Positions 38,728 to 47,899 of a DNA stretch of 64,000 nucleotides are shown piece after piece. The stretch is taken from contig CAVORH010000039.1 of the NCBI GenBank assembly GCA_963698565.1, positions 186,001-250,000 on the forward strand. Reading direction: 5' to 3'. Source of the stretch: Sva-07 sp963698565 (GTDB lineage Bacteria > Actinomycetota > Acidimicrobiia > Acidimicrobiales > Ilumatobacteraceae). The translations under genes were made by a program, and so were the position numbers. Every line of letters begins with the position of its first letter. The first letter of the stretch is position 1. The notes under the pieces were generated by a model, which saw only the letters and a list, made by a program, of their open reading frames with translations, made no database searches and had not been told where the DNA came from.

Positions 38728-40674
38728 ATGTCAGCCACCGCCGACTGCGAACAACGCGACGACTGGTTCCTCGAGCAGGACGTCAACGCCTGGACGTCGC
38801 TCGCCTACGTGGCCATCGGCGTGGTGCTCGCGTGGGAGGTCGCCCGACGCCGGCTTCCGGCCGCGGTGTACGCGTTCGCGTTCGTCGTCGCCGCGGAAGG
38901 TGTCGGCAGCTGGCTCTACCACGGCGCTGCGAGCGACCTGTCGCAGTACCTGCACGACGTACCCCTGATCGGCGCACTCGGGTTCGTCGCCGGCTGGCAC
39001 CTCGGACGTCTGGTCGGAGCGAGCGACCGTGGATCGCTGATCGGCCTCGTCGCCGGCGTCGCCGCGGCCTCGGCGCTGTGGGCGATCGCACCGGAAACCA
39101 CGAACGCAACGGTGGCCGTGGCGGTCGCGGCGATCGTGGTCGCATCGCTCGTCGCCCGGCACCGGGGCCTGCCCGGGGTGTGGTCGCCGGCGCTGCTCGT
39201 GCTCGGCGCGGTCGCGATCGTCGCGTGGCTCCTCGGCAGGCCCGACAGCCCGGTGTGCGACGACGGGTCCTGGCTGCAGCCCCACGGGCTCTGGCATGCG
39301 CTGACCGCCGTGCTGGCGCTCGCCTGGGTCGACGCCGCGTACGCCGCCGCATCCCCCGACCATGCTCCCCGGATGTTCCGGCGGTTCACCGACCGCTCGA
39401 TCGGTCTGCTCGCGGCGGGCCTCGTGCTCGCGTTCCACCGGTCCGTCGACGTGGCGTGGCGCCACCACCTGCCGACCGATCGGCCCGTTCTGGTCGTGGC
39501 GAACCACGGCAACGGTTTCGTCGATCCCGTGGTGGTCGCGTCGGTGCTCGGGCGGCTCCCGCGATTCCTCGCCAAGGCGGCATTGTGGAACGTGGCGGTC
39601 GCTCGGCCGTTCCTCGGCCTCGCTGGTGTGCTGCCGGTGTACCGCAGCGGTGACGGCGACGCCACGAGCAGGAACACGTCGGTGTTCGACGCCTGCCACC
39701 GCGAGCTCGCGCAGGGTGCGACGGTCGCCATCTTCCCGGAGGGGACCACCGGCGACCGGGCAGGGCTCGATCGGGTGAAGTCGGGCGCAGCTCGCATTGC
39801 GCTCGGCGCACTTCCGACGGCGCCCGATCTGGTCGTGGTGCCGATCGGGATGGCATACGAGAGCAAGGTCGAGACCCGCAGCCGGGTCGCGGTGATGTTC
39901 GGCGAGCCGATCGTGGTGGCCGACTACCGCGGTCGCGGGCTCCGACCCGACGGCGAACCCGATCGCGACGACGCCCGGGCGTTGACCGAGGAGATCACCG
40001 CGTCGTTGCAGGCGGTGTCACCCGGCTTCGCCGACGTCGAGGAACGCGAGGTGCTGCGCGCCGCGGCACGGATCGCAGGCACGAGCGGTCCGGACCGTCG
40101 GGAGCCGTCGTTCGCCGACACCGAGGTGGTCGCCCGCAGGATCGCCGCGGAGCCCGCCGACCTGCGCCGTTCGGTGATCGACGCGTACCGGGTGTTCGCG
40201 ACGCGCCTGGAGCTGATCGGCATCACCAGCGAACAGCTGACGCCTCGCCGCCAACCGTTCGCCCGCCTCGCGCTGTCGCTGCTGGTGTTGCTGCTCGCCG
40301 GCTCGGTGGTGGTCGCGGCCACGCTGATCCATCTCCCCGCGGTGCTCCTGGTCACGATCGGCACCGGCCTCGTGCGCTCGACGGCCACCAAGGGAACCGT
40401 CCGCCTGCTCCTCGGGCTCGTGACCGCGCTTGCGACCTGGACGCTGGCGGGCGCCGTGCTCGGCGACGGGTGGGGAGCTGTGGCCTGGGGCGTCGCCGTG
40501 GCGGTCCTCGGCGGTGTCGCGCTGCTGGTGTGGGCTCCGCTGGTACGGGAGGTGCGGACACTGGTCGGACGGGTCCGGGTGCGCGACCGTGTCGGGCTGC
40601 TGGCGCCGGTACTGGCCGCACGATCCCACGTTGCCGACCTCGTCCGCGCCAGTATCGGACCCGCCGATGACTGA
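38728..40674 (+). CDS. Fusion of ceramidase-like membrane domain and PlsC-type acyltransferase
   Basis: 648 aa. The first 210 residues are polytopic and carry GVGSWLYHGAASDLSQ and LQPHGLWHALTAV, resembling the metal-binding His motifs of alkaline ceramidase/CREST proteins. Residues about 240-430 form a PlsC lysophospholipid acyltransferase: VVANHGNGFVDPVV has the H-x5-D spacing seen in GPAT-type enzymes, and IFPEGTTGDRAG is the second motif. More hydrophobic segments follow at the end. It may remodel membrane lipids. Its stop overlaps the flippase-like gene by 8 bp, which strengthens a lipid role. I do not know of a characterised protein with this combination. Confidence 0.8.
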   Translation: MSATADCEQRDDWFLEQDVNAWTSLAYVAIGVVLAWEVARRRLPAAVYAFAFVVAAEGVGSWLYHGAASDLSQYLHDVPLIGALGFVAGWHLGRLVGASDRGSLIGLVAGVAAASALWAIAPETTNATVAVAVAAIVVASLVARHRGLPGVWSPALLVLGAVAIVAWLLGRPDSPVCDDGSWLQPHGLWHALTAVLALAWVDAAYAAASPDHAPRMFRRFTDRSIGLLAAGLVLAFHRSVDVAWRHHLPTDRPVLVVANHGNGFVDPVVVASVLGRLPRFLAKAALWNVAVARPFLGLAGVLPVYRSGDGDATSRNTSVFDACHRELAQGATVAIFPEGTTGDRAGLDRVKSGAARIALGALPTAPDLVVVPIGMAYESKVETRSRVAVMFGEPIVVADYRGRGLRPDGEPDRDDARALTEEITASLQAVSPGFADVEEREVLRAAARIAGTSGPDRREPSFADTEVVARRIAAEPADLRRSVIDAYRVFATRLELIGITSEQLTPRRQPFARLALSLLVLLLAGSVVVAATLIHLPAVLLVTIGTGLVRSTATKGTVRLLLGLVTALATWTLAGAVLGDGWGAVAWGVAVAVLGGVALLVWAPLVREVRTLVGRVRVRDRVGLLAPVLAARSHVADLVRASIGPADD

Positions 40675-41899
40675 CGCCACCGATCCCCGACCGGACGACT
40701 CGACCCGGGCAACCCCGGCGAGCGATGCCGTCACCACTGACGCCGCCCTGTCCGAGGACGCGCTGCCGCCGTCGCCGCCGCGCAGCGTCCGCAAGATCGT
40801 CATGCGGGTCGTGTTCGTCGTCGCCGCACTGGTGCTGTCGTTCTGGGTGCTCGCCCGGACCTTCGACGATCTCGATCTCGCCGAGATCCGCTCCGCCCTC
40901 GGCTCGCTCAACGATGCCGAGCTGCTGTCGCTGGGCAGCATGTGGCTGTTGTGGATCGGTGCACAGGGTCTGCTGACGGCGTCGCTCGTGCCGGGCCTCG
41001 CGGTGCGCCACGGCGTGGTGGCATTTCTCGGACCGGCGTCGATCACCTCGGTGGTCCCGGGCCCGAGCGACCTGCCGATCCGCTACCAGATGCTCACCTC
41101 GTGGGGACGCACCACCGGTGAGGCGACGCTCGCGGTGGCTGCCGGTGGCATCTTCAGCATCGGGGTCAAGCTGGCGCTCCCGGTGATCGCGGCGATCGGG
41201 CTGGTGATCTCCGACGCACCGATCAGCGGCACCTTGCGCACGGTCGTGGTGATCTGCCTGCTGGTCGGCCTCGGCGTCGCCGTCCTCTCGGTGGTGCTCG
41301 GTTCGGAGAAGCGCACCGAGCAGGCCGGGCGGCTGATCGAGCCGATCTGGGCGCGTGTGCTGCGGATGCTGCGCAAACCCGAGCCGGCCGACCTCACGGC
41401 GCGGATGGTGTCGGCCCGAGCCGATGCGGTCGGCACGCTCCACGACCGCTGGCTCGTTGCGAGTTGGGCCACGATGCTCACCGCCGCCACCAAGTTCGCC
41501 CTGTTGCTGATGACCCTGCGATTCATCGGCGTCGACGACGACGTGTTGCCGTGGACGCAGGTGTTCGTGGTGTTCGCACTCGTGCAGGGCCTCACCGTGT
41601 TCCCGATCACGGCCGGCGACGCCGGGGTGAGCGAGATCGCCTACATCGGCATGCTCACCGCGGCCGCCGGCCAGGAATGGGTCAACCAGATCACCGCGGC
41701 GATCCTGATCTTCCGGATCCTCACCTGGCTCCTGATCATCCCGGTGGGTCTGGCCGTGCTCGGGTTCTGGCGACACCAGCTGCGGCGCAACCCCCCTGAC
41801 CTGGCGTCGCGGGCGGACGGGTCGCCGACCGCCTCACCGCGCCGGCTGAAGGTCAGAACTCGAACTGCAACGCCGCCCGATCCGCCACCCGACCCGTGA
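40667..41899 (+). CDS. Flippase-like domain protein (UPF0104/LPG synthase TM family)
   Basis: 410 aa polytopic membrane protein. An acidic, disordered N-terminus (about 45 residues) precedes eight or so helices with SVVPGPSDLPIRYQML and FPITAGDAGVSEIAYIGML, as in lysylphosphatidylglycerol-synthase transmembrane/AglD-like proteins. These may move lipid-linked molecules across the membrane. The ATG overlaps the acyltransferase fusion, implying a common lipid pathway. The 3' end overlaps the convergent Dabb gene by 47 bp. Confidence 0.82.
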   Translation: MTDATDPRPDDSTRATPASDAVTTDAALSEDALPPSPPRSVRKIVMRVVFVVAALVLSFWVLARTFDDLDLAEIRSALGSLNDAELLSLGSMWLLWIGAQGLLTASLVPGLAVRHGVVAFLGPASITSVVPGPSDLPIRYQMLTSWGRTTGEATLAVAAGGIFSIGVKLALPVIAAIGLVISDAPISGTLRTVVVICLLVGLGVAVLSVVLGSEKRTEQAGRLIEPIWARVLRMLRKPEPADLTARMVSARADAVGTLHDRWLVASWATMLTAATKFALLLMTLRFIGVDDDVLPWTQVFVVFALVQGLTVFPITAGDAGVSEIAYIGMLTAAAGQEWVNQITAAILIFRILTWLLIIPVGLAVLGFWRHQLRRNPPDLASRADGSPTASPRRLKVRTRTATPPDPPPDP

Positions 41900-42146
41900 T
41901 GTGCTCGGCGATGAACCGCTGGTGTTCCGGGTGATCGCGGTAGACGAGGTAGTCGTCGGCTGACGCGAAGTCGCCGACGACCGCGTAGTCGTAGTTGGCC
42001 GGAGTGAGCCCGAGGTCGGGGCCGTGGCGGTACTCGGCGATCTCGGCGATGGCGTCCGGGAGGGCATCGAGCGCGGCTGCGGTGGCGGTGAGCGAGCGGT
42101 CGGTGACGGTGTCGTTCCAACGGAACACGACGACGTGGCGAATCAT
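41853..42146 (-). CDS. Dabb (stress-responsive A/B barrel) domain protein
   Basis: 97 aa, a single ferredoxin-like Dabb domain beginning MIRHVVVFRWND, with DYAVVGDFASADDYLVYRDH and HQRF in the conserved second half. Such small dimeric proteins occur as stress proteins or cyclases; substrate unknown. It is 49 bp downstream of an acyl-CoA synthetase gene, with a perfect hairpin between them. Confidence 0.87.
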   Translation of the reverse strand: MIRHVVVFRWNDTVTDRSLTATAAALDALPDAIAEIAEYRHGPDLGLTPANYDYAVVGDFASADDYLVYRDHPEHQRFIAEHITGRVADRAALQFEF

Positions 42147-42162
42147 GCACCCTTCCTACACC

Positions 42163-42197
42163 GAATGAGACATGGGGTCAGACCCCATGTCTCATTC
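42163..42197. terminator. Perfect 17-bp-arm palindrome with GGGGTC-A-GACCCC core
   Basis: Arms GAATGAGACATGGGGTC and its exact complement are separated by a single A. One end runs into the stop codon of the acyl-CoA synthetase. It would terminate that transcript. The GGGTC(A/T)GACCC core is shared with the element at 10107-10130, so a REP-like repeat is possible. Confidence 0.7.
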
Positions 42198-44001
42198 AGG
42201 TGGCGTACATCGTCTCGATCAGGTCGGCGTAGCGTTCGGCGACGACGGCCCGCTTGACCTTGTAGGTCGGGGTGAGTTCGCCGCCCTCGACGGTGAGCGG
42301 GGTGGGCAGGAGACGCCAGTACTTGAGCTGTTCGACCGGAGCATGCTCCTGGTTCACGCGTTCGACAGCGGCCGCGATCTCCTCCCGGATCCGGGGATCG
42401 CCGATCAGGTCGGCGATGTCGCTCGCGGCGCCGTGGTGCTCGGCCCATTCCGCTGCGGCGTCGGCGTCGAGCGTGAGCAACGCGGTGAGGTAGCGGCGAC
42501 CGTCGCCGATCACCACTGCCTGGCCGACGAGCTTCTCCATCGAGAGGCGGGCCTCGATCTCCGACGGGGCGATGTTCTTGCCGGCGGCGTTGATGATCAG
42601 GTCCTTCTTGCGGCCCGTGAGCCACACGTAGCCGTCGTCGTCGATGCGGCCGAGATCGCCGGTCGCCATCCACCCGGCGCCGTCGATCAGTTCGGCGGTC
42701 GCCTCCGGCATCTGGAAGTAGCCGGCGCACACGCTGCCGCCGCGCACGAGCAGTTCTCCGTCACCTGCAACGCGCACCTCGAGGCCGGGGATCGGCCGGC
42801 CGACGGAGCCGATCCGGATCGCGCCGGGCGGGTTGAGCGTGGCCGGACCGCAGTCCTCGGTCTGGCCGTAGACCTCCGCGATCGGCAGCCCGAGGCCGTG
42901 GAACCAACGGACGAGATCGGGGTGGATCGGGGCGGCGGCCGACACGACGAGACGAGCGCGATCGAGGCCGAGGTGCCGGCGCACCGTTCGCCCGAGCGTC
43001 TGGCTCGCGGCGATCGCCGCAACGTGGATGGCGAGGGTTCGAGGCGACCGCGCCTGCTGATCGGGGTCGGTGTCTGCGGCGATCAGCCGATCGAGCGGGC
43101 CACCGAGGTGGATCGGCTTTGCGTCGAGTTGCTCGATGATCGCGTCGTGGAGCTTCTGCCACACGCGCGGCACCGCCATGAAGATCGTGGGCCGGCACAC
43201 CCGGAGATCGTCGGCGACCGTGGCGAGGCTCTGTGCGAACCAGGTCTCGCCGCCGGCCTCGATCATCCCGAAGTGGCTGGTGACGCGTTCGGCGATGTGG
43301 CTGAGCGGGAGGTACGACAGCATGCGGTCGGTGTGGACGAGTCCGACGATCGAGTTCACCGAGTCGATCGTCCAGGTGATGTTGCGATGCGTGATGCTCA
43401 CCCCCTTGGGGGGCCCGGTGGTTCCGCTCGTGTAGACGAGCGTGGCGAGGTCGTCGGCCCGGAGCGCCTCGACCCGCTCGTCGAGCACACTCGTCGAGCC
43501 CACGCGTGAGCGGAGGTCGGCCAGGGTGATCAGCAGCCCGGACCGGTCCAGCCCGTCGGCGCCGGCGATCATGACGATGCGCTCGAGGCTCGGCAGGTTG
43601 CCCAGGTGGAGCAGCACCTTCGCCAGCTGGTCGGTGTCGTCGACGAAACAGACCTTGGCGTCGGAGTTGTCGAGGACGTAGGCGACCTGGGACGACGAAC
43701 TGGTCGGATACACCGGCACCGTGATCGCACCGGCCGACATGATCGCCAGGTCGGCGATGTGCCACTCGGGCCGGTTGCCCGCCAGGAGTCCCACGCGGTC
43801 GCCGGGCTCGATGCCCAGCGCCATCAGCCCGACCGCGGTCTCGTCGACCGCAGTCGCGTACTCCGACCACGTCACGGTCGCCCAGCGGCCGGCGACCATG
43901 TGACGCATCGCCGTGCGCCGGGGCTGCCGAGCCGCTCGGGCACGGAACCGGTGCACGATCGTGTCCGTCGGTGCAGGCTCGACGATGTCGTCCTCGTTCA
44001 T
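42196..44001 (-). CDS. Long-chain acyl-CoA synthetase (AMP-forming, FadD15-like)
   Basis: 601 aa enzyme activating fatty acids to acyl-CoA via an acyl-adenylate. The P-loop-like AMP motif LVYTSGTTGPPKGV is intact, followed by LSYLPLSHIAER, the adenine site VYGQTEDCG and the hinge region GWMATGDLGRIDDDGYVWLTGRKKDLI. The C-terminal Lys is in TPTYKVKR. It could feed the WS/DGATs and beta-oxidation enzymes elsewhere in the window. CACAAT lies 6 nt before the ATG as a possible -10. Confidence 0.92.
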   Translation of the reverse strand: MNEDDIVEPAPTDTIVHRFRARAARQPRRTAMRHMVAGRWATVTWSEYATAVDETAVGLMALGIEPGDRVGLLAGNRPEWHIADLAIMSAGAITVPVYPTSSSSQVAYVLDNSDAKVCFVDDTDQLAKVLLHLGNLPSLERIVMIAGADGLDRSGLLITLADLRSRVGSTSVLDERVEALRADDLATLVYTSGTTGPPKGVSITHRNITWTIDSVNSIVGLVHTDRMLSYLPLSHIAERVTSHFGMIEAGGETWFAQSLATVADDLRVCRPTIFMAVPRVWQKLHDAIIEQLDAKPIHLGGPLDRLIAADTDPDQQARSPRTLAIHVAAIAASQTLGRTVRRHLGLDRARLVVSAAAPIHPDLVRWFHGLGLPIAEVYGQTEDCGPATLNPPGAIRIGSVGRPIPGLEVRVAGDGELLVRGGSVCAGYFQMPEATAELIDGAGWMATGDLGRIDDDGYVWLTGRKKDLIINAAGKNIAPSEIEARLSMEKLVGQAVVIGDGRRYLTALLTLDADAAAEWAEHHGAASDIADLIGDPRIREEIAAAVERVNQEHAPVEQLKYWRLLPTPLTVEGGELTPTYKVKRAVVAERYADLIETMYAT

Positions 44002-44131
44002 GGTGTCATTGTGCGGCCGGTCGCACCGTCGCCACCAGGCACTTTCGGCACATCGTGTCGCCGATCACCGTCCAGTTCGCTCAGCGACGTCGGTCTCGCC
44101 CAGCACCGTCGGCGACGTGACGCGTTCGAGC

Positions 44132-44815
44132 TCAACGGATGCGGGTGACGGGATCGAACTCGATCTCGTCGGGGGCGACGAGTTCCGGGTTGCGCGGTCG
44201 GCCGGGGCCAACGCTGCGACGAGCGCGCTCGTGACGCCAACGCTGCCAGGGTGAGCGGCCGACCGGTGCCGGCGAGTCGCGTCGGGCGAGGGCGGAGCGG
44301 ACCTGAGCGACCGCCTCGGGCCCCGCCAGCCGCAGCGTGACGAGCAGCGCGACGTGCATCGCGGTGATCTGGCCTTCGCAGGTGATGATGTTGCCGACTT
44401 CGACGATGCGTTGCTTCGATGCCGCCGACCCGTACGCCTCCAGCAGCGGCGAGGCGAGCCAGTGGGTGGCGGCCTCGTGCTCGTCGAGCAGGCCGGCGGC
44501 GGCGACCACGACGGTGCCGGTGGAGCTCGCCGCCATCCAGCTGCACCGCGGGGCCACGAGGCGCAACCACGCCAACAGCGGCTCGTCGCAGGCGGTTCGT
44601 GCGCACCCGAGCCCACCCGGAACCAGGACCACGTCGGGGTGCGGTACGTCGTCGAACACGGCATCGACGTGCGTGCCCCCGCCCGGGCCGTCGACGTGGC
44701 CGAGATGCTCCCCGACCCCGACGAGCCGAGCGGTGTGGAGCTGGTCGAACACGAGCGTGAACGCCTCACACTCGTCCGCCGACACCCCCGGCGACAGCGC
44801 CAACGCGACCTGCAC
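44132..44815 (-). CDS. DJ-1/PfpI-family protein lacking the nucleophilic Cys
   Basis: 227 aa. VALALSPGVSADECEAF begins the fold, VVLVPGGLG is the acid-loop region, and WMAASSTGTVVVAAAGLLD corresponds to the nucleophile elbow, usually A/S-V-C-T-G. Here a Ser replaces Cys, so normal DJ-1 chemistry is unlikely. ATHW follows as in GlxA-like proteins. The C-terminal 45 residues are basic; there is no AraC domain. The GTG start has a GGGAGG ribosome site directly beside an inverted repeat. It is divergent from a flavin monooxygenase, perhaps as its regulator or partner. Confidence 0.8.
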   Translation of the reverse strand: MQVALALSPGVSADECEAFTLVFDQLHTARLVGVGEHLGHVDGPGGGTHVDAVFDDVPHPDVVLVPGGLGCARTACDEPLLAWLRLVAPRCSWMAASSTGTVVVAAAGLLDEHEAATHWLASPLLEAYGSAASKQRIVEVGNIITCEGQITAMHVALLVTLRLAGPEAVAQVRSALARRDSPAPVGRSPWQRWRHERARRSVGPGRPRNPELVAPDEIEFDPVTRIR

Positions 44816-44827
44816 TCCCCCATCCTC

Positions 44828-44868
44828 CCAGATGTGGTGTCACATCTGGAGTCTGACCTCAGATGTGA
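44828..44868. promoter_or_regulatory. Operator-like inverted repeats between divergent genes
   Basis: CCAGATGTG-GTGT-CACATCTGG (44828-44849) is a perfect inverted repeat. A further half site CAGATGTGA (44860-44868) pairs with TCACATCTG (44840-44848). Three copies of the same half site lie between the DJ-1-like and monooxygenase starts, immediately upstream of the monooxygenase -10, as expected for a repressor site. Confidence 0.6.
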
Positions 44869-44875
44869 GACTCGG

Positions 44876-44881
44876 TACCGT
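44876..44881 (+). promoter_or_regulatory. Putative -10 element (TACCGT), leaderless
   Basis: TACCGT is 6 nt before the monooxygenase ATG and 7 nt after the nearest operator half site. The same hexamer precedes nth. Confidence 0.5.
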
Positions 44882-44887
44882 TCGGGC

Positions 44888-46682
44888 ATGACCACGACGG
44901 GGATCGACGCCGAGGCGCTGCGGGCGAAGTACCGGGCCGAGCGGGACAAGCGGCTGCGACCCGATGGCAGCGAGCAGTACATCGAGCCGGTCGGGACGTT
45001 CGCCCACTACCTCGACGACCCGTACGTGGCGCCGGTGCCCCGCGAACCGCTGTTCGACGAGGTGACCGTGGCGTTCATCGGCGGCGGATTCGCCGGGCTG
45101 GTCACCGGCGCCCGCCTGAAGCAGGCCGGGATCGACAGCGTGCGCATCATCGAGAAGGGCGGCGATGTCGGCGGCACCTGGTACTGGAACCGCTATCCCG
45201 GCGCCCAGTGCGACACGGCGGCATTCGTGTACCTCCCGCTGCTCGAGGAGACCGGGCACATGCCGAGCGAGAAGTACACCCACGCGCCGGAGATCCTCGA
45301 CCACTGCCGACGGATCGCGAACCACTTCGACCTCTACGACGACGCGTGCCTGTCGACCGAGGTCACCGGCCTCGAGTGGGACGACGACGCGAAGCGATGG
45401 ATCATCCGCACCAACCGGGGCGACGAGATGCGCGCGACAGTTCGTCGCGATGGGCACCGGCCCACTGCACCGTCCGAAGCTGCCGGGCATCCCCGGCATC
45501 GAGACCTACGAGGGCCACAGCTTCCACACCAGCCGGTGGGACTACGAGTACACCGGCGGTGACCCGGCCGGTGCGCCGCTCGACCGGCTCGGCGACAAGC
45601 GCGTCGGGATCATCGGTACCGGCGCCACCGCCGTGCAGTGCATCCCGCACCTCGCCCGGGCGTGCCGGGAGCTGTTCGTGTTCCAGCGCACGCCGTCGTC
45701 GATCGACGTGCGCGACAACCACCCGATCGATCCGGACTGGTTCCGGACGTTGGAGCCGGGTTGGCAGGCGAAGTGGTTGATGAACTTCACCACGCTGCAG
45801 ACCGGCGGCTTCGCCGACGAGGACCTGGTGATGGACGGCTGGACCGACATCAGCAAGCGGATCCGCGACAAGGTGATGTCGAGTGGCAAGGAGTTCAACC
45901 GGGAGAACTTCATCAAGGCGTACGAGGACTCCGACGACGAGAAGATGACGGAGATCCGCGCCCGGGTCGATGCGCTCGTGCAGGATCGGGAGACCGCCGA
46001 GGCCCTGAAGCCGTGGTATCGCCAGCTGTGCAAGCGGCCGTGTTTCCACGACGAGTACCTCGACGCCTACAACGAGCCCGGGACGCACCTGATCGACACC
46101 GACGGCAAGGGCGTCGAGCGGATCGACGCCACCGGGGTGTGGGCCAACGGCGAGCACTACGAGCTCGACTGCCTGATCTACGCGTCGGGCTTCGAGGTGG
46201 GCACCGAGTACGCCCGGCGGGCCGGGTTCGACGCGGTCGGGCGCGACGGCGAGAAGCTGTCGGAGCACTGGGCCGACGGGATGCAGACGCTGCACGGCAT
46301 CCACGTCCACGGCTTCCCGAACCTGTTCGTCGTCGGCCCGACGCAGGGCGCCAACCTGATCTCGAACATCCCGCACAACCTGACCGAGGCCGGTCAGACG
46401 ATCGCCACGATCATCGCCCACGCCCTCGACGTCGACGCCTCGGAGGTCGAGGTCACCGAGGCCGCCGAGCAGGCATGGGTCGAGCGGTTGGAAGCGGGTG
46501 CGGTCGCCCGGATGACGAACTCACCGGACTGCACCCCCGGCTACTACAACAACGAGGGCCAGCCCACCGGGCGCCGCGGCACCCTCAACTCGATGGGCTT
46601 CCCCGAGGGCCCCGTGGCCTACTTCCAGTACATCGACGCCTGGCGCAACTCCGGCGAGTTCACCGGCCTCGAGTTCCGCTGA
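44888..46682 (+). CDS. Flavin-containing Baeyer-Villiger-type monooxygenase, apparently frameshifted
   Basis: About 597 aa if joined. Family members use FAD and NADPH to oxidise ketones to esters. The N part has the first Rossmann motif (FIGGGFAGLVTGARL) and GGDVGGTWYWNRYPGAQCD. Near 45430-45438 the frame changes and continues as RQFVAMGTGPLHRPKLPGIPG, then the YEGHSFHTSRWD fingerprint (FxGxxxHxxxW-like) and the second Rossmann motif VGIIGTGATAVQ. A one-base indel in GCGCGCGACAG joins them. Both halves are well conserved, which suggests sequencing error. ATG 44888 follows a -10-like box and operator repeats. Confidence 0.85.
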
Positions 46683-46705
46683 CCCGCCACCCCCACCCGC
46701 TCCAT

Positions 46706-46757
46706 CCGAAAATGCCTGGATCTGCGCGCCCAGCGCGCAGATCCAGGCAGATTTCGG
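46706..46757. terminator. Long hairpin between convergent genes
   Basis: GCCTGGATCTGCGCGC (46714-46729) and its exact complement (46733-46748) enclose a 3-nt loop. CCGAAA/TTTCGG outer arms extend the stem. Located between the convergent monooxygenase and protease genes, it can act as a bidirectional terminator. Confidence 0.72.
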
Positions 46758-46789
46758 GGGTTTCTTGGGGGGTGGGGACGTGACGGGGG

Positions 46790-47899
46790 TCAGGTGGGGC
46801 GGGTGCCGAGGGTGACGGTGGCCTCGGTGGTCTGGCCGTTGCGGTCGACGCTGACGGTGACCGTGTCGCCGGGCTGGTACCTGGCGATCGCCGCGCCGAG
46901 CGAGGACGGATCCGTGATGTCGTCGCCGTCGACGGCCGTGATCACGTCACCGACGCGCAACGTGCTGTCGGCGGCCCCGGATTCCGGCGCGATCTCGACG
47001 ATCTCGGCGCCCTGCTGATCAGCTGCCGGCTGCGTGGTGACACCCATCAGCGCACGATCGGGCACCGTGCCGGCCTGCAGGGAGTCGATCACGTCCATCA
47101 CCGGGGTGATCGCGATCGCGAAGCCGATGTTCTGGGCCTGGCCCGCGATGGCGGTGTTGATGCCGACCACTTCGCCGTTCATGTTGAGCAGCGGCCCACC
47201 CGAGTTGCCCGGGTTGATCGCAGTGTCGGTCTGCAGCAGGTTGACGAGCTGGACGGCGTCCTCGGAGGTGATCGTGCGCTCCTTGGCCGACAGGATGCCT
47301 GCGGTGACCGACGGCTCGCCGTCGAGGTCGAGCGCGTAGCCGACCGCGACCAGCTGGTCGCCGATGCGGAGATCGTCGGAGTTGCCGACGGCCAGCGGCT
47401 GGAGGTCGGTGCGATCGACCTTCAACACCGCGAGGTCGCGGCTGGGGTCGGCCGCCACGATGACCGCGTCCTCGGACGTGCCGTCGGCGAACGTGACCGT
47501 CGTGTCGTCACCCTCGGCGACGACGTGGTTGTTGCTGACGATGTAGCCGTCTGCGGTGAGCACGAACCCGGTGCCGGCGGCCCGTCCCTGGAGCCCGGTG
47601 CCGGACTGGGTGACCGACTGGTGGACCGACACGACGCTCGGCCGCACGGCCTGCACGAGGTCGCTGATCGATCCGGTCTCGACCGCCACCGTCTGTGCAG
47701 CGACGGCCGGTGCTGCGGTCGTGGGCTCGGTGCTGGTGCCGTTCTGGCCGGCGACGTAACCACCGAGCGCGGCCGCCGTGACCGCGGCGCCGACGACGAG
47801 GCCGGCACCGAAGCGGGCGCGCCCGTTCCCCTTCGCCGGCTCCGGACTCGCAGACGACGGCGATGCGGTGATGGCGGCGCGAGCGTCGGCGGGGTCCAC
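46790..47899 (-). CDS. HtrA-type serine protease with PDZ domain, membrane anchored
   Basis: About 369 aa. A membrane anchor (FGAGLVVGAAVTAAALGGYVAG) precedes a trypsin-like domain with the triad in IVSNNHVV (His), DPSRDLAVLKV (Asp) and INPGNSGGPLL (Ser), then a PDZ domain with RVGDVITAVDGDDI. It should act outside the membrane on misfolded proteins. The start is uncertain: GTG 47899 gives a short N-terminus without a ribosome site. In another frame, from ATG 47982, the Pro-rich MDPLFTPPASPPVSPP segment looks like a true HtrA N-terminus, so a further frameshift near 47880-47910 is possible. Confidence 0.85.
   Translation of the reverse strand: MDPADARAAITASPSSASPEPAKGNGRARFGAGLVVGAAVTAAALGGYVAGQNGTSTEPTTAAPAVAAQTVAVETGSISDLVQAVRPSVVSVHQSVTQSGTGLQGRAAGTGFVLTADGYIVSNNHVVAEGDDTTVTFADGTSEDAVIVAADPSRDLAVLKVDRTDLQPLAVGNSDDLRIGDQLVAVGYALDLDGEPSVTAGILSAKERTITSEDAVQLVNLLQTDTAINPGNSGGPLLNMNGEVVGINTAIAGQAQNIGFAIAITPVMDVIDSLQAGTVPDRALMGVTTQPAADQQGAEIVEIAPESGAADSTLRVGDVITAVDGDDITDPSSLGAAIARYQPGDTVTVSVDRNGQTTEATVTLGTRPT

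Noticed and set aside
44065..44982. Alternative minus-strand frame overlapping the DJ-1-like gene and monooxygenase start
   Set aside because: Ser/Arg-rich shadow reading; the DJ-1 frame has the conserved fold and a ribosome site.
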